Shown: positions 20,070 through 26,980 of the stretch, piece by piece
Layout of the letters: every line of letters begins with the position of its first letter
Position numbering within the stretch: position 1 is the stretch's first letter
Assembly (NCBI GenBank): GCA_964493425.1
Contig: CAZBMW010000024.1
Coordinates: 1-33,967 of the forward strand
Source: CAYLMG01 sp964493425
GTDB taxonomy: Bacteria; Planctomycetota; Phycisphaerae; Sedimentisphaerales; Anaerobacaceae
Direction of reading: 5' to 3'
DNA length: 33,967 bases
Notes under the pieces: generated by a model
The model's database searches: none
What the model was told of the DNA's origin: nothing
The model's input: only the letters and a program-made list of their open reading frames with translations
Made by a program: the position numbers and the translations under genes

Positions 20070-21592
20070 CGTGGGCCTTACGTGACTACGGCGTCAACGG
20101 CCAGCTTGGCCTCGAAAAGACCTTCGAGGAATTTATCGACAAGCTCTGCACTATCTACGACGAGGTGCGCCGCGTTTTACGCAAGGACGGGACTTGCTTT
20201 GTTAATTTAGGCGACACATACGCTGGTGGTGGTCGTGGATATGAATATTGGCAGCCTGGGGATAAACAAAGCACAAACCCAGGCTCTGCGGTCAAATGCC
20301 CAAAGGTAAATGTCCCGGATAAATCCCTCTGCCTAATCCCGCAACGCTTCGCAATCGAGATGTGCAGACAAAGGGGGAAATATGTTAAAAGCCGAGACAA
20401 TCAGATATGGCTTGCAGCTTTGGTTGATGGTGAAGGATGTATCGCTATCCACAGAAGAACAGCAGGCAGGAAGAATCCGACTTATGGAGCTACTTTAAGC
20501 GTATATAATAGCTGTAAGGAGTTAATAGATAAAGCTCAGGCGGTAGCGGGCGGAATTGGCAGCAGACGACAAAAAACCCTTGATACAAAAAGAAACGCCC
20601 CTGTTTATGAATGGCGGTTAATGACAAATAATGCCAAAGATGTATTACGAGATATTTACCCTTACCTTATAGCAAAACAATATCAAGCCAGGGCCGCTAT
20701 ATTTTGTCCGAGTAGCGGTAAAGACGCTGAGGAATGTTGGCTGAACATAAAGGCTAAAAATTCTTTCAGGCCACTAACAAGAGAATATCCTGAGCCAAGA
20801 CTTGGCAGCACAGACCCTTGGATTTTGAGGAATGTTATCATTTGGAAAAAACCGAATCCGATGCCCTCAAGTGCAAAGGACAGGTTCACCTGCGATTTCG
20901 AGTATGTGTATTTTTTTGTTAAGTCTAAGAAGTATTGGTTCGAGCCGCAGTATGAGCCTATGTTAGATGCAAGCATTGAGAGGCAAAAGTCAGGGCTTAA
21001 TGCTAATAGCCCCAATGATATGTACGTTGCCAATGCCGCTTATAATAGAACAGAACCTTATAATCCTAATCCTCTTGGCCGCAATACTCGTTGTGTCTGG
21101 ACGATACCGACACAAGCATTCCCAGAAGCCCACTTCGCAACCTACCCTGAGAAGTTAGTCGAGCCTATGATAAAGGCTGGATGCCCTGAGTTTATCTGCT
21201 CAAAGTGCGGCAAGGCGAGAGAGAAGATATATGAGACTGATCTTAAATATTGTAGCGGATCCGGCAAGGCAGGAAATATTCCTAATGGTAAATATGCGGG
21301 ATCAGAACAAGCATTAAGTGGTACTTATGATATTAGAATGGGGCCAAATATTGATAAAACTCTTGTCGGCTACACAGACTGCGGATGCGGGGCTGAATTT
21401 ACAAGCGGTGTAGTGCTTGACCCCTTTGCCGGAAGCGGTACGACTTTGCAGGTGGCCGCGCGGTTTAACAGAAATTACATAGGAATCGAATTGAAGCCGG
21501 AGTATGTCGAGATGGCAGAGAAGCGGGTAATGCAGGGCGAAACAGGAATATCAGTTAAAGAGCAGGAAGCGGGACAAGGGGCATTATTTTGA
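20063..21592 (+). CDS. Beta-class DNA methyltransferase (frameshifted from its N-terminus) with in-frame LAGLIDADG insertion
   Basis: The main part of a DNA amino-methyltransferase (N4-cytosine or N6-adenine type). It reads ALRDYGVNGQLGLEKTFEEF and VLRKDGTCFVNLGDTYAGGG at the start, a zinc-like segment (CSKCGK ... CGCG), and motif I DPFAGSGTT near the C-terminus, the order of beta-class enzymes. The catalytic SPPYW lies just upstream in another frame. Codons 20378-20818 are an extra domain with LAGLIDADG-type motif LAALVDGEG. Removing exactly these 147 codons rejoins RQRG to WILRNVIIWKKPN, the expected family sequence. Only a weak TTG (20063) starts this frame, so without frame correction the enzyme would lack motif IV and probably be inactive. 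Confidence 0.8.
   Translation: MVAWALRDYGVNGQLGLEKTFEEFIDKLCTIYDEVRRVLRKDGTCFVNLGDTYAGGGRGYEYWQPGDKQSTNPGSAVKCPKVNVPDKSLCLIPQRFAIEMCRQRGKYVKSRDNQIWLAALVDGEGCIAIHRRTAGRKNPTYGATLSVYNSCKELIDKAQAVAGGIGSRRQKTLDTKRNAPVYEWRLMTNNAKDVLRDIYPYLIAKQYQARAAIFCPSSGKDAEECWLNIKAKNSFRPLTREYPEPRLGSTDPWILRNVIIWKKPNPMPSSAKDRFTCDFEYVYFFVKSKKYWFEPQYEPMLDASIERQKSGLNANSPNDMYVANAAYNRTEPYNPNPLGRNTRCVWTIPTQAFPEAHFATYPEKLVEPMIKAGCPEFICSKCGKAREKIYETDLKYCSGSGKAGNIPNGKYAGSEQALSGTYDIRMGPNIDKTLVGYTDCGCGAEFTSGVVLDPFAGSGTTLQVAARFNRNYIGIELKPEYVEMAEKRVMQGETGISVKEQEAGQGALF
20378..20818 (+). mobile_element. LAGLIDADG homing-endonuclease domain inserted in the methyltransferase
   Basis: A 441-base in-frame segment coding 147 residues. 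It has a single LAGLIDADG-type motif at 20411-20437 (WLAALVDGEGCIAI), a strand region (YGATLSVYNSCKELIDK, AVAGGIG), then YEWRLMTNNAKDVL and a YLIAKQYQAR helix, the layout of single-motif LAGLIDADG endonucleases. Neither a Cys/Ser start nor an His-Asn end typical of inteins is present, and there is no room for a group I ribozyme. It appears as an inserted endonuclease domain carried within the host enzyme. Confidence 0.75.
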
Positions 21593-22309
21593 AATTCATC
21601 CAACACTTTAGCAGCAGTAGCGCCAATCTCTACGAGGTCGTTGCCTCCGGCGGGAAGAGACTGCTCTTGGAGTGCGGGCTGCCGTGGTCGAAGCTCAAAA
21701 AAGCCCTGGAATATAGACTATCCGGCATTGAGGCGTGCTTAATAACGCACGAGCATTTTTGACCATTCGAAGGCCATCAAGGACGTTATGAAAGCGGGTA
21801 TTGACGTTTACGCAAGCAAGGGGACGTTCGAGGTGCTAAAGCTGTCCGGGCACAGGGCAGTGTCCATCCAGAACAATATATTCAATATCGGCAGGACGTT
21901 CGGCGTATTGGCCTTTAAGATTAACCACGATGCCGCGGATCCGCTCGGCTTTCTTATCCGCGAGCACGCCACAAACGAGTATCTTCTGTTCTGCCCGGAT
22001 TCGAGCCACCTTGTGCAGAGATTTTATTTCAAGCTGACGATAGCCGCCATGGAGTGCAGCTACGACCCGGAGATTCTACGAAAGCGGGTAGCCGACGGCG
22101 GCATTAACGAGGAAGTGGCAAAGCGTATCGTTCAGAGCCACGCCGGCAGGGACACGACTCTCAATTACCTGCTGAACTGCTGCGATCTGTCAAGATGCCT
22201 GCAAATACACCTGCTTCACTGCTCGGGCGCTAATCTGGACAAGGCAAAGACTGTCGAAGAGTTCGAGCGAAAACTGCATATAAAAACAATTATTAAAGGG
22301 ATAAGATGA
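21589..22309 (+). CDS. MBL-fold metallo-hydrolase interrupted by a +1 frameshift at UUU-UGA-C
   Basis: The gene starts at TTG 21589 (AAGGGG 8 bases upstream, overlapping the methyltransferase stop). It reads FIQHFSSSSANLYEVVASGG, then LLLECGLPWSKLKKALE and CLITHEHF, before TGA at 21760-21762. In the +1 frame the text continues DHSKAIKDVMKAGIDVYASKG to 22309, restoring the metal-binding HxHxDH motif of metallo-beta-lactamase-fold hydrolases. Later landmarks are FKINHDAADPLGF, LLFCPDSSH and HAGRDTTL. Families of this type include phage-encoded nucleases and phosphodiesterases. A single extra T in a five-T run explains the break; programmed +1 shifting is also possible. Without a shift only 57 residues are made, or a late start at 21788 gives a protein without the motif. 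Confidence 0.75.
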
Positions 22310-22698
22310 ATAAAAAACATTATTGGGTAACTCCCCCTGATTTAATGAAAACGCTTTCTAAACGTTTTCGATTTGATTTTGACCCCTGTCCATTTCCATG
22401 CCCTGATGGATTTGATGGATTAGCGGTATCGTGGGGGAAAATGAATTGGGTAAATCCGCCTTTTACCGGCGGGGTTATGAAGTGGATAAGAAAAGCGATT
22501 TCCGAAAGAAAGCAAGGCAATTCATCAGTAATACTTATGCCATTATATCAAAATCGTGCAATCTCGGTATTGATGGACGCTGAAGTAGATATTGAATTTT
22601 TTGGCAAGCCACGATTTTTAGCAATGGAAGATTTAAGCCCTAATCCAGCAAAGTCAGGGGATTTGATACCTTGTGTTTTGTGTATCTTAAAAGCATAA
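22306..22698 (+). CDS. Phage Dam-like DNA N6-adenine methyltransferase
   Basis: A 130-residue protein with the phage-type Dam pattern: YWVTPPDLMKTL at the start, FDFDPCPFP at about 24-32, and the catalytic NPPF at residues 50-53, then a strand with VILMPLYQN and IEFFGKPRF. This family methylates adenine and often protects phage DNA from restriction. It is somewhat short, but all the listed motifs are in order. It overlaps the MBL gene by ATGA and belongs to the same DNA-modification island as the beta-class enzyme. Confidence 0.8.
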   Translation: MNKKHYWVTPPDLMKTLSKRFRFDFDPCPFPCPDGFDGLAVSWGKMNWVNPPFTGGVMKWIRKAISERKQGNSSVILMPLYQNRAISVLMDAEVDIEFFGKPRFLAMEDLSPNPAKSGDLIPCVLCILKA

Positions 22699-22724
22699 AC
22701 AGTAATTATTAAAGGAGTAAAATT

Positions 22725-22994
22725 ATGACTGAAGAACAAATGGATTTGATTGATGTTGCGCCCAAGAATATGAAAGAAATCAAACCAGCGGCGCAAATTT
22801 ATCAAAAGGCAAAAGAAGCTCGTCAAAGGGCGACCGACAAAGAAGTTGATGCCAAGACAAAACTGCTGAATCTTGTAAAAGCGGCGAAACTGAAACCCCT
22901 GGAAGGAGGAGTTATCCGGTTTCGTTGTGATGGTCTGCTTATCAGCATTACGCCCCGGGACGAGCTCATCAAAGTTAAAAAAGATGACGAGTAG
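22725..22994 (+). CDS. Small conserved phage protein with helical head and beta tail
   Basis: An 89-residue protein behind AAAGGAGT. The first half is a charged helix (AAQIYQKAKEARQRATDKEVDAK). The second half reads LLNLVKAAKLKPLEGGVIRF, then DGLLISITPRDELIKVKK, a strand-rich domain found in short phage proteins near recombination and modification genes. I do not know its function. It is the last gene before the structured non-coding segment at 22995-23259 and its terminator. Confidence 0.55.
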   Translation: MTEEQMDLIDVAPKNMKEIKPAAQIYQKAKEARQRATDKEVDAKTKLLNLVKAAKLKPLEGGVIRFRCDGLLISITPRDELIKVKKDDE

Positions 22995-23005
22995 TTACGC
23001 CGTGA

Positions 23006-23053
23006 CGGTGGGGCGGTTCTATCGCTTCAAGCTTGCCGCCCTGCCGCATTTTT
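23006..23053 (+). terminator. Intrinsic terminator after the modification island
   Basis: CGGTGGGGCGG (23006-23016) pairs over all 11 positions with CCGCCCTGCCG (23036-23046), using two G-U pairs. CA and five T (23049-23053) follow. The loop is 19 bases. It should end the transcript coming through the methyltransferase genes. Confidence 0.7.
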
Positions 23054-23077
23054 GACTTGTCAAGGAATACTTGACAA
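23052..23077. promoter_or_regulatory. Operator-like nested inverted repeats
   Basis: TTGTCAAG (23057-23064) and CTTGACAA (23070-23077) are a perfect 8-base inverted repeat with a five-base spacer. A further TTGAC...GTCAA palindrome (23052-23063) overlaps the left half. The dense TTGAC/GTCAA half-sites look like a repressor-binding cluster. TTGACA at 23071-23076 could serve as a -35, but no convincing -10 follows at the right distance. Confidence 0.5.
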
Positions 23078-23240
23078 CTGAAAACGCTGAACGGCACAGC
23101 CGAAGGAGTACCGGCAAGTACCGGGCATGTCGTGACGCCTTGGAGAGACTGGCGCTACGCAAGGGAAAGGGCCTTGCTCCTTGACACCGAAGGACTAAGC
23201 CTGGTGCAGGGGGCGGCTGTAATGGTCGCCCCAACTTTAA
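23078..23240 (+). ncRNA. Candidate structured RNA (series of hairpins), unknown class
   Basis: A GC-rich stretch without a credible coding frame. Short stems follow each other: CGGC/GCCG (23092-23102), CCGG/CCGG (23111-23124), CGCC/GGCG (23136-23154), GCAAGG/CCTTGC (23159-23177), TCCTT/AAGGA (23178-23194) and GGGGCG/CGCCCC (23210-23232). GTACCGG occurs twice (23108-23114 and 23118-23124). The last stem ends about 28 bases before the next ATG, so it may be a leader element or a separate small RNA. I recognise no tRNA or known RNA family. Folding was done by eye. Confidence 0.4.
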
Positions 23241-23259
23241 CACAGAAAGGAATGGTGAA

Positions 23260-23811
23260 ATGAACGAAGAAAAATTACAAGAAGCAATAGAGTTGCTGGA
23301 AAAGGCAAACGGGTTGGTATATAACGGTCAACACCCTATGCCTAAAGCAGAGATTACCAGTTTGATATCTAAAGCCCTTGCCCTGCTCAAGTCCTCAGAC
23401 AAAAAGACATTCCGTTCCGCCCGTGCAATATTTAAGGAATATACACCAAACAGCGTTGACAATTCCCGCCCCGACTGCAAGCCAGAGCCACAGGACGAGT
23501 TAGACGAGTTAAAGGATTGGGATATTGAAACGGAGCTATTTGAATGTTGTAAGATTTGTCCTGAATGTTCCTTTAAGTTACAGGGTTTTAAGGATTATGC
23601 TTGCGACCGGCTCGCACAGGCCGGGGCAGATAGAAAAGCATTACAGGCGGCTCTTGTGGATATGCAACAATTAACCGAAAAACTAACTAATGATTTAGCT
23701 CTTTTGCACGAAAGCGATATAAAAGTAGCCCAAGAATATGAGCAACTCCAACAGCAGCTTGCCGAGGCAAAGAAGGAAGCGGCTATATTCAAGGAATTGG
23801 CAAATCGATAG
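23260..23811 (+). CDS. Hypothetical protein with Cys cluster and coiled coil
   Basis: A 183-residue protein with AAAGGA ribosome binding site. The N-terminal helix region contains EAIELLEKANGLVYN and ALALLKSSDKK. The centre has a Cys group (FECCKICPECSF) that could bind zinc. The C-terminal third is a coiled coil (LQAALVDMQQLTEKLTNDLA through QLQQQLAEAKKEA). No enzyme motif is seen. It is the first gene after the non-coding segment and is followed 10 bases later by the DUF5131 gene, so it would be the target of any control by that segment. Confidence 0.5.
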   Translation: MNEEKLQEAIELLEKANGLVYNGQHPMPKAEITSLISKALALLKSSDKKTFRSARAIFKEYTPNSVDNSRPDCKPEPQDELDELKDWDIETELFECCKICPECSFKLQGFKDYACDRLAQAGADRKALQAALVDMQQLTEKLTNDLALLHESDIKVAQEYEQLQQQLAEAKKEAAIFKELANR

Positions 23812-23821
23812 GAGAAATCCG

Positions 23822-24640
23822 ATGAACAAAAGCGGAATTGAATGGACTGAATATACCTGGAATCCTATTGTCGGATGCACGAAGTGTTCGCCCGGCTGCG
23901 ATAACTGCTACGCCGAGCGGATGGCTTGTAGATTGAATCAGATATTTGCCGCTAATGATGATGTCGATAATTGGTCGGCTTATTCGTCTGTGCTTAAATT
24001 TGACTATTCTGAGGACGAGGCCGGAAAGCCTATCGGTTGGAATAATGATGTATGCCTCATGCACAGCAGGTTAAATAAACCCCTGCGATGGAAGAAGCCC
24101 CGCAGGATATTCGTCTGCTCCATGAGCGATCTGTTTCACGAGTCGGTGCCGGAAGAGTTTATCGATAAAGTCTTTCAAACCACGCTACAATGTCACCAAC
24201 ATACATTTCAGATACTCACAAAGAGGATTAAAAGGGCAGCAAAGTATCAACCATGCAAACTGGGTTGGCCTAAACATATTCACTTAGGCGTTTCCGTCAG
24301 CACACAGGCCGAAGCAGACGAGAAAATCCCGATACTCCTGAAGATACCGGCGGCGGTAAGGTTCGTTTCTATTGAGCCGATGCTGGAAGAGATAGACTTA
24401 ACAGGCTTCAAGCCTTGGTATGGAACTTTTGCAGACAATCAAAAAGATGGAGGTATTCGTTGGATAATTGTCGGCTGTGAATCCGGACCGAAACGCAGAC
24501 CGTGTAAGAAAGAATGGATAGGCTCGATAGTTGCCCGGTGCAGGGCGGCAGAAGTGCCGGTGTTCGTTAAGCAGGTAAGTGTTGACGGCAAAATATACAA
24601 GATGCCGCCGCAGTATCCGCAGGAGTGGCCTCAATGCTGA
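23822..24640 (+). CDS. Phage Gp37/Gp68 family (DUF5131), radical-SAM-like protein
   Basis: A 272-residue protein with the Gp37/Gp68 signature: IEWTEYTWNPIVGCTKCSPG, then CDNCYAERMACRL, KPLRWKKPRRIFVCSMSDLF, FQILTKRIKRA, HLGVSVSTQAEAD and RFVSIEPMLEEIDL, ending with GCESGPKRRPC. The CxxxCxxC cluster (residues about 19-26) resembles the iron-sulfur site of radical-SAM enzymes. The substrate is unknown. I use the ATG at 23822 with AGGAGA upstream, since an in-frame extension to 23738 lies inside the preceding gene. It overlaps the next gene by 7 bases. Confidence 0.85.
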   Translation: MNKSGIEWTEYTWNPIVGCTKCSPGCDNCYAERMACRLNQIFAANDDVDNWSAYSSVLKFDYSEDEAGKPIGWNNDVCLMHSRLNKPLRWKKPRRIFVCSMSDLFHESVPEEFIDKVFQTTLQCHQHTFQILTKRIKRAAKYQPCKLGWPKHIHLGVSVSTQAEADEKIPILLKIPAAVRFVSIEPMLEEIDLTGFKPWYGTFADNQKDGGIRWIIVGCESGPKRRPCKKEWIGSIVARCRAAEVPVFVKQVSVDGKIYKMPPQYPQEWPQC

Positions 24641-24828
24641 TACTTTCGATAACAGAAGGATCGCCGGAGATTGTTTGTGAAGTTGACGGCAGGGAGATTT
24701 TGAGAGTCAAGCTGCTGTGGAACAGAAAAAAACGTCCTGGCGGCGGGACGATGATTGTCAAGCGTGTCGGCTTTATAGCCGGTGACGAAGTGAAGATACG
24801 AAGAGAAAAGCCGAAAGAAAGGAAGTAA
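24634..24828 (+). CDS. CsrA-like RNA-binding protein (diverged)
   Basis: A 64-residue protein starting at ATG 24634 (AGGAG 8 bases upstream). The beginning MLIL and the segment RVGFIAGDEVKIRREK align with the CsrA pattern MLIL ... R-I-G-x-x-A-x-x-x-V-x-I-x-R-E-E. That includes the Arg-Glu that contacts RNA in CsrA. The middle is longer and Lys/Gly-rich (NRKKRPGGGTM), so it is a diverged member at best. CsrA represses translation by binding GGA motifs near ribosome binding sites. A phage version could act on its own or host messages. The assignment is by pattern only; an unrelated small beta protein is possible. Confidence 0.5.
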   Translation: MLILSITEGSPEIVCEVDGREILRVKLLWNRKKRPGGGTMIVKRVGFIAGDEVKIRREKPKERK

Positions 24829-24829
24829 A

Positions 24830-25318
24830 ATGACAAGAAGAATGTTTATGAAACTAATGAGTATTTTGGGGGCTTTTGGTATTAAGCCAAAAAGAAGTAT
24901 GGCAAGCATGAGAATTGATAAATCCAAACTTGTTAGACTCTGGTACGAAAACGAGAAAGGAGAAAAATTCATACCTCCACCAAATATGTTGCCAGACATG
25001 GAATTTTTGCCCGAAGGATTTATTTATCAGCGCAGTCAATTCCCGACGCAACTTACCGATAACTGCCTGCGTTGTGATGATGGTAAAAGCACACAAGTCT
25101 TTCGTGGCGAAAAAGGATGGTCGTCAGACTTGGCCTTGGCAATGACTAACAGTGGTGATTATGAATTATGGCAGGCTATTCTCATAGGTGCAAATAGCTG
25201 TGAACGCTGTATGAACGCCTTGGCCTATCACTATGGATTGAAATGGGGATATCCTGAATACTCAGAGCAATGGCAGCGGTGTAGTACATCTTGTGATTAT
25301 TGCAATCCCGAAAGTTAA
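24830..25318 (+). CDS. Cys-rich hypothetical protein with N-terminal anchor-like start
   Basis: A 162-residue protein one base after the CsrA-like gene. It starts MTRRMFMKLMSILGAFGIK, twin-Arg followed by a hydrophobic run, similar to a weak Tat or anchor signal. The body has paired Cys (CLRCDDG, CERCMNA, then CSTSCDYC) that would suit one or two metal sites. No known domain is recognised. Shared Cys pairs with several small neighbours suggest an accessory zinc-protein cluster. Confidence 0.5.
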   Translation: MTRRMFMKLMSILGAFGIKPKRSMASMRIDKSKLVRLWYENEKGEKFIPPPNMLPDMEFLPEGFIYQRSQFPTQLTDNCLRCDDGKSTQVFRGEKGWSSDLALAMTNSGDYELWQAILIGANSCERCMNALAYHYGLKWGYPEYSEQWQRCSTSCDYCNPES

Positions 25319-25333
25319 ACCAGGAGAAACGAA

Positions 25334-26095
25334 GTGGCAGGGAAGCCGAAAATAAAATACATACAGCTTGAGCCGGGGGCGTACCCGTCAGACTCGGATT
25401 GGGTGATGATGAAGCCTGCAGATCGGGGCATTTACCACACACTTATCATCTACATTTTGTGTAACGGCGGAAGCCTTGAATTCTATCCTGTCAAGCTGGC
25501 AAAGCTGTGTAACGCCACCAAAAAACAATTTGACACTTTTTGGCAAAACTATCGCCGCAAGTTCATAGCTAAAAGTTGCAAACCTGTTCCGGAAATTTAC
25601 CACAAACGCGCCACAAAAGAACTCAACCGTGCCCGGAAGATACTACAAACCCAGCGAGAAGCAGGACTTAAGGGAGCAAAAAAGCGATGGGGTCGCTATA
25701 ACGACCCTAATGGGGTCGAGATAGCCAACGAAAACGAAACGAAACGAAGTGAAATAAAGAATATTAATACGAAACGTAATACTATATCGGGTACACTAAT
25801 GCCGGAAAAAGAACTTGACCATCCCTCTTCGGCTTCGGTTAAAAAATTCAAGATAGATTCGCTTCGATTCGCTGAGGCCCTGGAAAAGATTATCACTCCG
25901 AGATCCAAGAACGACGTAGTAGCTTTCAGGAATATGTTCGAATGGCTGGCGGTGGGATTCGCAGAGGGAAAGTTCGATGGGGATATTCATAAACGTATCC
26001 TGAAATTCGCTCAGGAGGCTAAGTCGGGACGAAAGCCGATAGCGGTGTTCTTCGCGACACTCAAACGGGAACTCGGTTACGAGGGCAAAGGATAA
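25334..26095 (+). CDS. DUF1376-type replication initiation/organiser protein
   Basis: A 253-residue protein with a GTG start at 25334 preceded by AGGAGA. The N-terminal domain follows DUF1376: YIQLEPGAYPSDSDWVMMKP, ADRGIYHTLIIYILCNGGSL, VKLAKLCNATKKQFDTFW, a winged-helix region found in phage replisome organisers. A polar Asn/Lys linker (about 115-170) leads to a C-terminal helical domain (FAEALEKIITPRSKNDVVAF, FFATLKRELGYEG), the place of helicase-loading parts in related proteins. It probably binds the phage origin and helps load a host or phage helicase. No helicase gene is in the window. Confidence 0.7.
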   Translation: MAGKPKIKYIQLEPGAYPSDSDWVMMKPADRGIYHTLIIYILCNGGSLEFYPVKLAKLCNATKKQFDTFWQNYRRKFIAKSCKPVPEIYHKRATKELNRARKILQTQREAGLKGAKKRWGRYNDPNGVEIANENETKRSEIKNINTKRNTISGTLMPEKELDHPSSASVKKFKIDSLRFAEALEKIITPRSKNDVVAFRNMFEWLAVGFAEGKFDGDIHKRILKFAQEAKSGRKPIAVFFATLKRELGYEGKG

Positions 26096-26310
26096 TGTGC
26101 AGAGGACTTGCGAAAGAAAATGAAATGCTTAAACTCAGGAAGATGGTTGTTGAACTGTGCAGCAATATGAATAAGATAATATCTACATCTGACCGGAGGT
26201 TTGTGGATGGGTGCGTCCGTGCCAAAAGAAGATTTACAAACGCAGAGGCGAACCTTATCGCTTCTCTGCATCATAACCTGAAGAATCCACAAAGGAGAAA
26301 AACAAAATGA
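26095..26310 (+). CDS. Small helical phage protein after the replication initiator
   Basis: A 71-residue protein whose ATG shares a base with the preceding stop (TAATG). It is helical and basic (ENEMLKLRKMVVELCSNMNK; RRFVDGCVRAKRRFTNAEAN). The end LIASLHHNLKNPQRRKTK matches short proteins seen behind phage replication initiators. No biochemical role is known. It overlaps the RusA gene by ATGA, so the three genes 25334-26738 form one unit. Confidence 0.55.
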   Translation: MCRGLAKENEMLKLRKMVVELCSNMNKIISTSDRRFVDGCVRAKRRFTNAEANLIASLHHNLKNPQRRKTK

Positions 26311-26738
26311 AAACTTTTGAAATGTTCGTCCCAGGCATAGCGAGAACATCAGGCTCGCACGTTGCTTTCAAGGGCAGAATAACTCACGCCGGCAAGTACA
26401 CGAAAGCCTGGATGGACAAGATAGGCTGGTTCGCACTGCAGCAGTACGGCGAAAGGCGGATACTTCATACGGGAATGGTTCATCTTGAAATGCACTTTTA
26501 TCTACCGAGGCCACAGGGACATTTCGGCACAGGAAGTAACGAAGGCTTGCTGAAACCATCTGCACCAAAAGAGCATACGAAAAAGCCAGACGTAACAAAG
26601 CTGGCAAGAGCCGCCGAAGATGCTCTGACGAATATTGTTTACAAAGACGACTCACAGGTGACGCTGGTAAATGCCGCAAAATATTATGCCGACGGTTGGC
26701 AAAAGCCAGGTGTTAAAATAATCGTGAGGATGAACTGA
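26307..26738 (+). CDS. rusA: RusA-family Holliday junction resolvase
   Basis: A 143-residue protein with RusA features: N-terminal strand MFVPGIARTSGS, HLEMHFYLPRP, and the catalytic segment KPDVTKLARAAEDALTNIVY followed by KDDSQVTLVNAAKYY. The acidic residues of KPD and KDD bind Mg2+ in RusA. The enzyme cuts four-way junctions, in keeping with the SbcC/RecT-like recombination genes. It overlaps the preceding gene by ATGA. Length fits the family, usually about 120-150 residues. Confidence 0.9.
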   Translation: MKTFEMFVPGIARTSGSHVAFKGRITHAGKYTKAWMDKIGWFALQQYGERRILHTGMVHLEMHFYLPRPQGHFGTGSNEGLLKPSAPKEHTKKPDVTKLARAAEDALTNIVYKDDSQVTLVNAAKYYADGWQKPGVKIIVRMN

Positions 26739-26755
26739 AATGCCAATGACGGCCG

Positions 26756-26980
26756 ATGAAAATTGTTTATGTGGATTGGGAAGTTATGAGTTGGCTGTGT
26801 GAGTGGTGCGCAATCTTCGGGATATTCCCGCCGGATAAAGCCTGGAAGCCGGACAGTGAAGTGCCTGTCATCACCAGGGACGGTGAGAAGATATGCGGCA
26901 AATGTGCAACGAACTGGACGAGAGCAAAAGCAGAGGCGGACAGTGAAAAAGCGAAAAAAAAAGATATATCCGATTGCTAA
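26756..26980 (+). CDS. Small zinc-binding protein
   Basis: A 74-residue frame with Cys pairs CEWC (residues about 15-18) and CGKC (about 47-50), plus PDKAWKPDSEVPVITRDGEK between them, the plan of a one-zinc binding protein. Its ribosome binding site is poor. An inner ATG at 26786 (MSWLCEWC) has GGGAAG nearby and may be the real start. A 20-codon frame from ATG 26739 overlaps its beginning and may be a coupler. The following gene starts before this one ends. Confidence 0.5.
   Translation: MKIVYVDWEVMSWLCEWCAIFGIFPPDKAWKPDSEVPVITRDGEKICGKCATNWTRAKAEADSEKAKKKDISDC

Noticed and set aside
20378..20818. Reading the methyltransferase insert as an intein
   Set aside because: The segment starts with Lys and ends Asp-Pro before Trp. 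It has no Cys/Ser/Thr splice residues or terminal His-Asn, and is too short to hold both splicing and endonuclease domains.
21760..21762. UGA read as a sense codon in the MBL gene
   Set aside because: Reading through would continue in a non-homologous frame. The homologous text resumes only in the +1 frame, and UGA is a normal stop at many other genes here.
22995..23259. tRNA or CRISPR array in the non-coding segment
   Set aside because: No cloverleaf with a T-loop or CCA-type acceptor and no regularly spaced repeats were found. The hairpins are all different.
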